Shown here: positions 52,160-60,157 of the stretch, in pieces
Layout: each line of letters starts with the position of its first letter
How positions within the stretch are numbered: the first letter of the stretch is position 1
From: JALUZX01 sp964561605
GTDB lineage: Bacteria > Planctomycetota > UBA1135 > JALUZX01
DNA length: 64,000 nt
Direction: 5' to 3'
Assembly (NCBI GenBank): GCA_964561605.1
Contig: CAZLQD010000039.1
Span: forward strand, 1-64,000
Position numbers and translations under genes: made by a program
The notes under the pieces: generated by a model
Database searches by the model: none
Seen by the model: only the letters and a program-made list of their open reading frames with translations
Told to the model about the DNA's origin: nothing

Positions 52160-55100
52160 ATGTCACGCCGAAGTACTTTGTTCTTCTTCCTGGGAGGGTT
52201 CCTCCCGGGAGTTTCCTTCCTTCCCTCTGTTCAGGCGGGCACGGGCCCCAGGATCTACGTGGCCCCCGGGGGCCGGGACGGAGGCCCCGGCACGAAGGAT
52301 GCCCCCCTGGCCACGTTGAGAGGCGCCCTGGAACGACTCCGGGCCCTGAAGGACCGGGGGGGCGCGGAGATCCTGATCCGTCCCGGCGTCTACAGGCTCA
52401 GGCGGACCCTCTGGATGAACGACCGGTGCGGCGGCCGACCCGGCGCTCCCGTCACCTGGAAGGCCCTTCCCGGAGGGGAAGTCCGAATCACCGGGGGAAT
52501 CACGGTCCCTTCCCGGGCCTTCCACCTCCTTCGACCGGGAGGGCCCGTCGCCTCCAGGTTTCCCCGGGCCGCCAGAAGACACGTCCTGGTCGCGGAACTG
52601 GGCCCCCTTGGAGTGAAGGAGACGGGCGGACCGGTGGTCCGGGGATTCTCCCGTCCCGTCCTACCCGCCCCGGCGGAGGTCTTCTTCGACGGCAAGCCCC
52701 TGGTCCGGGCCCGCTGGCCGAACCGGGGCTTCGCCCGCCTCCTTGGTGTCCTGCCCCGGGGGAAGGGAGGCAGGAAGTCCCCTGCCCGGATCCTTCTGGA
52801 GCCTGCACGCACCCGGCGATGGAAGAATGCCGGAGAGATCTGGCTCCACGGATACTGGCATTGGGACTGGGCGGACGAACAGATTCCCTTCGAAATGGAG
52901 GATCCCTCCAGGGGGATCCTATCGGGAAAGGTCCCTCCCCGTTACCCCTTCACCAAGGGAGCACGCTTCTTCGCCACGGACCTTCCGGAAGAGCTGGATC
53001 GGCCCGGTGAATACTGGATCGATCCCAAGGAGAAGAAACTCTACCTCTATCCGCCCGCACCGTTGAAAGAAGCGAGGATCACCCTCTCCCTCCTGGCGGA
53101 CCCCCTGCTGGTGATGAAATGGACCTACCACGTCCGCTTCCGGGGAATCACCTTCTCCTGCTCCAGGGGCGACGCCGCCCGCCTCTCGGCCGCCAAGGAC
53201 GTGGTCTTCGCCTCCTGCATCTTCGAGAACCTGGGCGACAGGGCGGTGGTTCTCGATCGACTCTGCCGGAATTCCGGTCTCAAGGATTGCACCATCCGGA
53301 ACACCGGCGAGGGGGGGGTGGTCCTGGCAGGAGGGGACCGGAAGAATCTCGTCCCCGGCGGCAACTTCGTCCTGGGCTGCCGGATCCACCACTTCTCCCG
53401 CCTGGCCCGAACCTACAGGCCGGCCGTGAACATGAGGGGCGTGGGGCAGAAGGTCGCCCGTTGCACCATCCACCACGGCCCCCACACGGGCCTACTCTTC
53501 TTCTCCTGCAACGACTGCCTCATCGAAGGCAACGAGTTCCACCACCTCTGCTTCGAGTGCGACGACGTGGGCGCCGTCTATACGGGCAGGGACTGGACCC
53601 TCCGGGGCAACAGTATCCGGTTCAACTTCTTCCACCATATCCGGGGACTGGACCGCAACGGCGCCCAAGGAGTCTACCTGGACGACGCCGCCAGCGGAAT
53701 CGAAGTGAGGGGAAACGTCTTCCACCTGGTCCAACGGGCCATGCTCCTGGGCGGCGGCCGGGACCTGGTGGTGGAAGACAACGTGATCTCCCACTGCTCC
53801 CGCTCCATCGACCTGGACGCCCGCGGCCTCGGCTGGATGAAGGAATCGGCCGCCCCCGGGGGGGTCCTTCGGAGACGCCTGGCAGCCGTGCCCTACAGGA
53901 AGGAGCCCTGGCGAAGCCGTTATCCCGAACTCCTCGACTACCTCCGGGACGATCCGGGTTCCCCGAAACACGACACAATCCGGAACAACGTCATCTTTGC
54001 CTCGGGAAAGCCCAAGATCGCCCCCCAGGCCGTTAGGAACGGGAGGATCGGGCCCAATCTCCTCCTCAAGAAGAACCCGGGCTTCCTCTCGCCGGAGGAC
54101 CTGGACTTCCGCCTCACGCCTTCGGGCCTGGCCTTCCTGAAAAAGGCCCTCCCAGGCTTCCGCCCTCCTCCCCTTTGCCTCCCTTCCAAGGGACCGGGAA
54201 AGACCGGGATGCTCCTTCCCGAGGCCAGATTCCTCCCCTTGAAGGTCGGCGAAGTCCTCCCCACGGGCTGGATCAGGGACTGGATCCTCCGCGACCTCCA
54301 CGATGGGACGACGGGCAATTTCGACAAGCTGGACCCCACGGTGACCCGCGACCGTTTCGGTGCGGGAAAAGTGAAGGCCCGGGGCGGGCCCGACTGGTGG
54401 AACGGCGAACACGAGGCCTACTGGAAAGACGCCCTCGCAAGGGCGGCGGGGCTCACGGGAGACAAGACCTTCCTTTCAAGGGTCCGGGGCTGGATGGAGA
54501 GGATCCTCCGCTACCAGGATGATGAGGGATACATCGGCATCTATTCCCCAGGGACCCGCTTTCCCGCCGGAAAGGAGAACGGCGAGCTCTGGACCCAACG
54601 CAACATCTTCCTGGCCATGCTCGCCTGGTTCGACCTCACGGGGGACACCAGGTTCCTCCACGCAGTGGAACGGGCCGTCCGGGCGGACATGGCGCATTAC
54701 GGCCCGGCGAGGCCCTACTTCAACGGTCCCCCCGGAAGCCGCTTCGGCGGGGGCGCCACCCACGGCCTCGCCTTCGTGGAGATCCTGGACCGCCTCTTCC
54801 AGCTCACGGGGGAGAGGCGATATGCCGAATTCGCCCGTTTCCTCTACGAGGATTACAGCCGAAACCGCAGCGCTCCCAACAGGGACTGCTGCCTCTGGGC
54901 CCTCCTGGACCCGGCCCGCCCTTTCCGGGGCCACGGAGTCCACGTGGCCGAGCAATTCCGGGTCCCCCTCCTGGTCTACTACATGACGGGGGACAGGAAA
55001 TACCTGGAAGCCTTCCAAGGGGCCATGAAGAAGCTCGCCTACCACCTCACCCCGAGCGGGGCCCTGGTCTCCAGCGAGGCCGTGGGAGGAAGAAGGGGTT

Positions 55101-56062
55101 CTCCCGACCTTCCCTACGAATACTGCACCATAACCGAACTCGTCACGGGATATCTCCTCTGCCTGAGGAAGACGGGGGATCCCTCTTTCGGCGACCTGGC
55201 GGAGCGGGCTGCCTTCAACGCCGCTCCCGGGGCCCGCCTCCCCGACCTGAAGGCCCTTTCCTACTTGTCCAGGGACAACCGCCTCTCCACGCCCCTGAAG
55301 GAGAAGGGCGGCCGCTTCGCCTACAGCGCCGTCCACCGGGCCGCCGCATGCTGCACCCTCAACGCCGGCCGCCTCATGCCCCACCTGGTGAGCGGCATGT
55401 GGGCCCGGGACCGGAAGAATGGGGGACTGGCCGCCCTGGTCTACGGGCCCTGCAGAGTGAAGACCCTCCTCGGGGGAGTTTCCCTGGAGATCGTGGAGGA
55501 GACGGCCTACCCCTTCGACACCAGGATCACCTTCCGGCCTGCCCCGGAATCCCCCCTGGAATTCCCCCTCCTCCTGCGGATCCCGGGCTGGTGCACGGCG
55601 CCTCGGGTCGACGCCCCGGGAGCCCGGGTCGGGAAGGAGGGGGGATTCCTGGTCCTTCGAAAGAAATGGAAGAAGGGGGACACGGTCCTGCTCTCTCTTT
55701 CCGCCCGGCCCGCCTTCCACCGTGCCTCCAACGGCCAGAAGTACCTGACCCTGGGCCCCCTTCTCTTCGCCCTTCCCCTTCCCCTCAGGAAGGTCGTGGT
55801 CCGCCGGTTCCCCTTGAAGGGATTCTTCACCTACGACATGGTCTGCACCGGGCCCGGGGGCCGGGAATCCACCTGGCCCGGGAAGGAATCCCCTTTCCGC
55901 CTTTTCCGGACCCACGAATTCCCCCGGAACCCCTGGGCCGACCCGCCCCTCTCCCTGGCGGGTTTCCTGGAGGAGCCCGGGGGGAAACTCCGGGAGGTCC
56001 GCCTCCTCCCCCTGGGTTGCACCATCCTCCGGCGCCTCACCTTTCCGGAAGAGGATTCCTAG
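52160..56062 (+). CDS. Secreted fusion of parallel beta-helix and GH127-type beta-L-arabinofuranosidase
   Basis: The protein has 1300 residues from the ATG at 52160, which has GGGAG six bases upstream; the TTG at 52145 is weaker. A signal peptide ends near 'SVQAG'. Residues about 35-560 form a right-handed parallel beta-helix ('KDAPLATLRGALERLRAL', 'GGVVLAGGDRKNL', 'DCLIEGNEFHHLCFECDDVG'). Residues about 640-1295 match GH127 (formerly DUF1680): helical barrel motifs 'WWNGEHEAYWKDALARAAGLTGD' and 'HGLAFVEILDRLFQLTG', then E987-x-C989 and C1064-C1065 'ACCTLNAGRLMPH', the zinc and nucleophile residues. GH127 enzymes release L-arabinose from beta-linked arabinofuranosides. The fusion may bind and degrade plant- or algal-type polymer. 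It is divergent from the kinase/uridylyltransferase pair. Confidence 0.88.
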   Translation: MSRRSTLFFFLGGFLPGVSFLPSVQAGTGPRIYVAPGGRDGGPGTKDAPLATLRGALERLRALKDRGGAEILIRPGVYRLRRTLWMNDRCGGRPGAPVTWKALPGGEVRITGGITVPSRAFHLLRPGGPVASRFPRAARRHVLVAELGPLGVKETGGPVVRGFSRPVLPAPAEVFFDGKPLVRARWPNRGFARLLGVLPRGKGGRKSPARILLEPARTRRWKNAGEIWLHGYWHWDWADEQIPFEMEDPSRGILSGKVPPRYPFTKGARFFATDLPEELDRPGEYWIDPKEKKLYLYPPAPLKEARITLSLLADPLLVMKWTYHVRFRGITFSCSRGDAARLSAAKDVVFASCIFENLGDRAVVLDRLCRNSGLKDCTIRNTGEGGVVLAGGDRKNLVPGGNFVLGCRIHHFSRLARTYRPAVNMRGVGQKVARCTIHHGPHTGLLFFSCNDCLIEGNEFHHLCFECDDVGAVYTGRDWTLRGNSIRFNFFHHIRGLDRNGAQGVYLDDAASGIEVRGNVFHLVQRAMLLGGGRDLVVEDNVISHCSRSIDLDARGLGWMKESAAPGGVLRRRLAAVPYRKEPWRSRYPELLDYLRDDPGSPKHDTIRNNVIFASGKPKIAPQAVRNGRIGPNLLLKKNPGFLSPEDLDFRLTPSGLAFLKKALPGFRPPPLCLPSKGPGKTGMLLPEARFLPLKVGEVLPTGWIRDWILRDLHDGTTGNFDKLDPTVTRDRFGAGKVKARGGPDWWNGEHEAYWKDALARAAGLTGDKTFLSRVRGWMERILRYQDDEGYIGIYSPGTRFPAGKENGELWTQRNIFLAMLAWFDLTGDTRFLHAVERAVRADMAHYGPARPYFNGPPGSRFGGGATHGLAFVEILDRLFQLTGERRYAEFARFLYEDYSRNRSAPNRDCCLWALLDPARPFRGHGVHVAEQFRVPLLVYYMTGDRKYLEAFQGAMKKLAYHLTPSGALVSSEAVGGRRGSPDLPYEYCTITELVTGYLLCLRKTGDPSFGDLAERAAFNAAPGARLPDLKALSYLSRDNRLSTPLKEKGGRFAYSAVHRAAACCTLNAGRLMPHLVSGMWARDRKNGGLAALVYGPCRVKTLLGGVSLEIVEETAYPFDTRITFRPAPESPLEFPLLLRIPGWCTAPRVDAPGARVGKEGGFLVLRKKWKKGDTVLLSLSARPAFHRASNGQKYLTLGPLLFALPLPLRKVVVRRFPLKGFFTYDMVCTGPGGRESTWPGKESPFRLFRTHEFPRNPWADPPLSLAGFLEEPGGKLREVRLLPLGCTILRRLTFPEEDS

Positions 56063-57054
56063 GAAGGGCCGCCCCCCCCGCCGGGCCGAACCGGTCCGGG
56101 AGTCTCCACGGTGCACTCTCCCCGGGCGGAGAGCCGCACCGCCCGGACCACGCCCTTGGTGAACCAGGCCTGGCCCAGCAGGACCAGAGGAGCGGCCCGA
56201 AGAACCAGGCTCCTGGGCATCTCGGCATACTTGAGGTGGACCGCCAGGGCCTTGAGGGCCGAGTAGAGGGCCAGGGCCGGGGCCAGGGGAAGGAGAAGTA
56301 AGGGATCGCCCCTGTAGAAGGCCCCGAAGGATGCAAGGTCCGGGTGTTTGCGCCTCACCAGGGTGGAACAGATCCCGCACTTGACCCTGTGCCGCAGGAA
56401 GGCGGAGACGCTCCTCCTGGGATTCTCGTGCCAAGTCAGGGCCGCCGGCTCGAACCAGCACTTCCAGCCGAGCCTGCCGGCCCGCAGAGAGAGATCCAGG
56501 TCTTCGTAGAAGTCCAGGACCTCGCCGCCGCACCGGAAATGCTGGAAGGCACCCGCCCGTTCCAGCACCTCCCGCCTCACCAGGCAGTTGGCCGTGGTTA
56601 CGTGGCTCGTATACCTGGGGCCGGTGGTCCTGAGAAAATGGTGTCTCCCCAGGATCGCGTAGGCCACGTTGGGAAGGTCCCGCCTCCCCTCGGGAAGGAC
56701 GTTGGTCCCGTGGACCAGGCCGGCATCGGGGTGTTCCTCGAGCCCCCGGATCAGCCTTTCCAGGCACCCCGCCTCGGGGATGCTGTCGCTGTCCACGAAC
56801 CAGAGGACCTCCTCGGAGGCCTCCCGGGCCAGGGTGTTCCTGGCGGCGCAGATCCCCTGGCGGCCTCCCAGGTCCAGAACCCGCGCCCCGGCCTTCCTGG
56901 CGGCCTCCCCCGTCCTGTCGGTGCAACCGTCCAGGGCCACAAGGACCTCCCGGACGGCCTCCCCCTGGGAAAGGATTCCCTCCACCACCCTTCCCACGGA
57001 GGCCTCGGCGTTCCAGGCGGGAATCAAGGCGCTGACCCGGACCCTCCCGGCCAT
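56059..57054 (-). CDS. Glycosyltransferase family 2
   Basis: The protein has 331 residues from the ATG at 57054, 11 nt after the guaA stop. The GT-A domain has 'VSALIPAWNAEASVGRVVEGIL', 'VALDGCTDRTGEAARKAG', 'ICAARNTLAREASEEVLWFVDSDSIPEAG' (DSD metal motif), 'NCLVRREVLERAGAF' and 'YEDLDLSLRAGRLGWKCWFEP'. The C-terminal part has one or two hydrophobic stretches. It transfers a sugar to an unknown acceptor. Its stop codon shares the CTAG with the converging GH127 gene's stop, so no terminator separates them. It appears to be the third gene of the guaBA operon. Confidence 0.88.
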   Translation of the reverse strand: MAGRVRVSALIPAWNAEASVGRVVEGILSQGEAVREVLVALDGCTDRTGEAARKAGARVLDLGGRQGICAARNTLAREASEEVLWFVDSDSIPEAGCLERLIRGLEEHPDAGLVHGTNVLPEGRRDLPNVAYAILGRHHFLRTTGPRYTSHVTTANCLVRREVLERAGAFQHFRCGGEVLDFYEDLDLSLRAGRLGWKCWFEPAALTWHENPRRSVSAFLRHRVKCGICSTLVRRKHPDLASFGAFYRGDPLLLLPLAPALALYSALKALAVHLKYAEMPRSLVLRAAPLVLLGQAWFTKGVVRAVRLSARGECTVETPGPVRPGGGGGPS

Positions 57055-57065
57055 GGCGGCGTCCC

Positions 57066-58622
57066 CTACTCCCACTCGATGGTGCCGGGCGGTTTGCTCG
57101 AGATGTCCAGGACCACCCGGTTCACCCCCCGCACCTCGTTGATGATCCGGTTGGAAATCCTCCTCAGGACCTCCCGCGGCGGGTAGGCCCAGTCGGCGGT
57201 CATGGCGTCCTCGCTCTCCACCAGCCGGAGGGCCACGGCCTCCTCGTAGGTCCGCCTGTCCCCCATGACACCCACACTCCGGACAGGAAGGAGGACGGCG
57301 AAGTATTGCCAGAGCCCCCCGGCCAGGCCGGCGGCCTCGATCTCCCCGGTCACCACGGCGTCGGCCTCCCTGAGAACGTCCAGTCTCTCCCTGGTGATCT
57401 CCCCCAGGCACCGGACGGCCAGGCCCGGCCCCGGGAAGGGCTGGCGGGCCACGAGGAGCTCGGGGAGCCCCAGGACCCGGCCCACTTCCCGTACCTCGTC
57501 CTTGAAGAGTTCCCGGAGAGGCTCCACCAGCTCCATGTCCAGGTCCTCGGGGAGGCCGCCCACGTTGTGGTGGGTCTTGATGGTGGCCGTTGGCCCGCCA
57601 TGGGCCGCCACGGACTCGATCACGTCGGGATAGAGGGTTCCCTGGCCGAGAAACCTGCAGGTCCGGAACTCCCTGGCCTTCTCCTTGAAGACCTCGACGA
57701 ACTCACGGCCGATGATCTTGCGCTTCCTCTCGGGGTCGGTCACGCCCCGCAACTTCTCCAGGAAACGGTCGCCTGCATCCACCACGTGGAGGTCCACCTG
57801 GAACCTACCACGGAAGGTTTCCTCCACGGAGCGGGCCTCCCCCTTGCGAAGGAGCCCGTTGTCCACGAAGACGCAGTGGAGCCTGTCGCCCAGGGCCCTT
57901 TGCAGAAGGAGGGCGGCCACGGAGGAGTCCACCCCGCCCGAGAGCCCGAGGAGGACCTCTCCGTCCTCCCCCACCTGGGCCCGGATCCTGGCCACTGTCT
58001 CCTCCACGAAGTCCCCCGGCCGCCACTCCTCCTCGAGGCCGCACACTCCCCTCAGAAAGTTCCGGAGAATCGTCTTTCCTTCCTTGGTGTGGGCCACCTC
58101 GGGGTGGAACTGCAGGCCGTAGAATCCACGCCGCGGATCGCCCATGACGGCCACGGGACAAGGCCCGGAGGAGGCCATCACCTGGAACCCGGGAGGGAGC
58201 TTCTCCACCCGGTCGCCGTGGCTCATCCACACCACGGTCCTCTCGGGGACGCCCGCAAGGAGCGGGTCCTCCGGCCGGAGGACCCGGATCTCCGTGTGCC
58301 CGTATTCCCCGCCCCTCTCGCCCCGGGCGACTTCGCCTCCAAGGGTCCGGGCCATCCACTGCATCCCGTAGCAGATCCCCAGGACGGGTACCCCCCGTTC
58401 CAGGATGGAGGCCGGAATGGTGGGGGCCCCTTCGTCGTAGACCGAGGCGGGCCCTCCCGAGAGGATGAACCCCGACGGTTCCAGCCTCTCCACGTCCTTC
58501 TCCACCAGGGAAGGCACGGTGATCTCGCAGTACACCCCCTCCTCGCGGACCCTCCTCGCGATGAGTTGACAGTACTGCGTTCCGAAATCTACGACCAGGA
58601 TGGTCTCGTGCCGCGCGCTCAC
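57066..58622 (-). CDS. guaA: GMP synthase (glutamine-hydrolysing)
   Basis: The protein has 518 residues. The start is a GTG at 58622, giving a GTGA overlap with guaB. Domains: glutamine amidotransferase with 'ILVVDFGTQYCQLIARRVRE', nucleophile motif 'LGICYGMQWM', 'LQFHPEV' (catalytic His/Glu); PP-loop ATPase 'LLGLSGGVDSSVAALLL'; dimerisation domain with 'ARQPFPGPGLAVRCLGE' and C-terminal 'SSKPPGTIEWE'. It converts XMP to GMP with glutamine and ATP. The same reading frame stays open far upstream across guaB, but that is composition-driven, not a fusion. Confidence 0.98.
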   Translation of the reverse strand: MSARHETILVVDFGTQYCQLIARRVREEGVYCEITVPSLVEKDVERLEPSGFILSGGPASVYDEGAPTIPASILERGVPVLGICYGMQWMARTLGGEVARGERGGEYGHTEIRVLRPEDPLLAGVPERTVVWMSHGDRVEKLPPGFQVMASSGPCPVAVMGDPRRGFYGLQFHPEVAHTKEGKTILRNFLRGVCGLEEEWRPGDFVEETVARIRAQVGEDGEVLLGLSGGVDSSVAALLLQRALGDRLHCVFVDNGLLRKGEARSVEETFRGRFQVDLHVVDAGDRFLEKLRGVTDPERKRKIIGREFVEVFKEKAREFRTCRFLGQGTLYPDVIESVAAHGGPTATIKTHHNVGGLPEDLDMELVEPLRELFKDEVREVGRVLGLPELLVARQPFPGPGLAVRCLGEITRERLDVLREADAVVTGEIEAAGLAGGLWQYFAVLLPVRSVGVMGDRRTYEEAVALRLVESEDAMTADWAYPPREVLRRISNRIINEVRGVNRVVLDISSKPPGTIEWE

Positions 58623-60076
58623 GTCAGTTCCGCCCTGTAGTTGCTGGATTCCTTGGTGATGGTGATGTCGTGGGGATGGGACTCCCTCAGGCCCGCGTTG
58701 GAGATCCTGACGAACCGGGCCTTCCTGCGGAGTTCCTCCAGGTTCCCGGCGCCGAGATACCCCATCCCCGCCTTGAGCCCCCCCACGAGCTGGTAGACGA
58801 AATCGGCGAGCTTCCCCTTGTAGGGAACCATGCCCTCCACGCCCTCGGGGACGAGCTTCTCCGCATCGGTCACGTCGGCCTGGCCGTAACGGGCCTTGGA
58901 GCCCAGGATCATGGCACCGACGGAGCCCATCCCCCTTACGGCCTTGAAGGTCCTCCCCTTGTAGAGGATCGTCTCCCCAGGGGCCTCCTCCAGGCCCGCG
59001 AAGAGTCCCCCGATCATGACCGAGCCGGCTCCCGCCGCCAGGGCCTTCACGATGTCCCCGGAGTGCCGGATCCCCCCGTCGGCGATGACGGGCACCCCCG
59101 TGCCCTCTGCGGCGCGGACCGCCTCCAGAACCGCCGTGAACTGGGGAACCCCCACGCCGGCCACCACCCGGGTGGTGCAGATCGAGCCCGGACCGACCCC
59201 AACCTTCACGCCGTCCGCCCCCGCGTCGAGAAGGGCCTTGGTCCCCTCCGAGGTGGCCACGTTCCCCGCCACCACGTCGGTGTCGAAGTTCCGCTTGATC
59301 TCCTTGACCGTTTCGACCACGTTCTTCGAGTGACCGTGGGCCGTATCCACGACGATCACGTCCACACCCTTCTCCAGGAGGGCCTCCACCCTCTCGAAGT
59401 CGAAGGTCCCCACGGCGGCCCCCACCCGGAGCCTTCCCCGCTCGTCCCGGGCCGCCCGGGGAAACTCCTCCATGAGCTGGATGTCCTTGATCGTGATGAG
59501 CCCGGCCAGGCCGCCCTTCTCGTCCACCAGGACGAGCTTCTCCACCTTCCTGTTGTGGAGGATCTCCCGGGCCTCCTCCAAGGTGGTTCCCTTGGGGGCG
59601 GTCACCAGGTTCCGGGTCATCACGTCCTTGACGGGCACCTCCAGGGAGGTGAGGAACCGGAGGTCCCGGTGGGTCAGGATGCCCACCACCTTGCCCCTCC
59701 TGTCCACTACGGGAAGACCCGAGATCTTGTGCTCCCTCATGAGCTCCTTGGCCTTCCCGGCCCGGGAATCGGGATCCAGGGTGATGGGATCCAGGATCAC
59801 CCCGTTGGCCGAGCGCTTGACCTTCTCCACCTCCCGGGTCTGTTCCTCGATGGAGAGATTCCTGTGGATGACGCCGATCCCCCCCTCCTGGGCCAGGGCG
59901 ATGGCCAGCCTGGCCTCGGTGACCGTATCCATGGCCGCGCTGGAGATGGGAGTGTTCAGTGGGACGGTCCGGGAGAAGAAGGACCCGGTGTCGGCGTCCT
60001 TGGGGAGCATCTCCGACCAGGCGGGCAAGAGGAGCACGTCGTCGTAGGTGAGGCCTTCGCCAACGATTCGATTCAC
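58619..60076 (-). CDS. guaB: IMP dehydrogenase
   Basis: The protein has 485 residues from the GTG at 60076 (GGAGG seven bases upstream); a TTG two codons earlier lies too close to the ribosome site. It has the catalytic barrel 'GEGLTYDDVLLLPAWSEMLP', two CBS domains (about 90-200), 'GADGVKVGVGPGSICTTRVVAGVG' with the active-site Cys at 300, and the flap 'FVYQLVGGLKAGMGYLGA'. It makes XMP from IMP, the rate-limiting step to guanine nucleotides. It leads guaA and a GT2 gene. Confidence 0.98.
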   Translation of the reverse strand: MNRIVGEGLTYDDVLLLPAWSEMLPKDADTGSFFSRTVPLNTPISSAAMDTVTEARLAIALAQEGGIGVIHRNLSIEEQTREVEKVKRSANGVILDPITLDPDSRAGKAKELMREHKISGLPVVDRRGKVVGILTHRDLRFLTSLEVPVKDVMTRNLVTAPKGTTLEEAREILHNRKVEKLVLVDEKGGLAGLITIKDIQLMEEFPRAARDERGRLRVGAAVGTFDFERVEALLEKGVDVIVVDTAHGHSKNVVETVKEIKRNFDTDVVAGNVATSEGTKALLDAGADGVKVGVGPGSICTTRVVAGVGVPQFTAVLEAVRAAEGTGVPVIADGGIRHSGDIVKALAAGAGSVMIGGLFAGLEEAPGETILYKGRTFKAVRGMGSVGAMILGSKARYGQADVTDAEKLVPEGVEGMVPYKGKLADFVYQLVGGLKAGMGYLGAGNLEELRRKARFVRISNAGLRESHPHDITITKESSNYRAELT

Positions 60077-60157
60077 TTCCAATCCTCCGCAAACGAGGTT
60101 CCGGGAACGGCGCTGGACCCAGGGAGGGTAACCGCCGGGGCTCCCCGGGAAAAGGCG

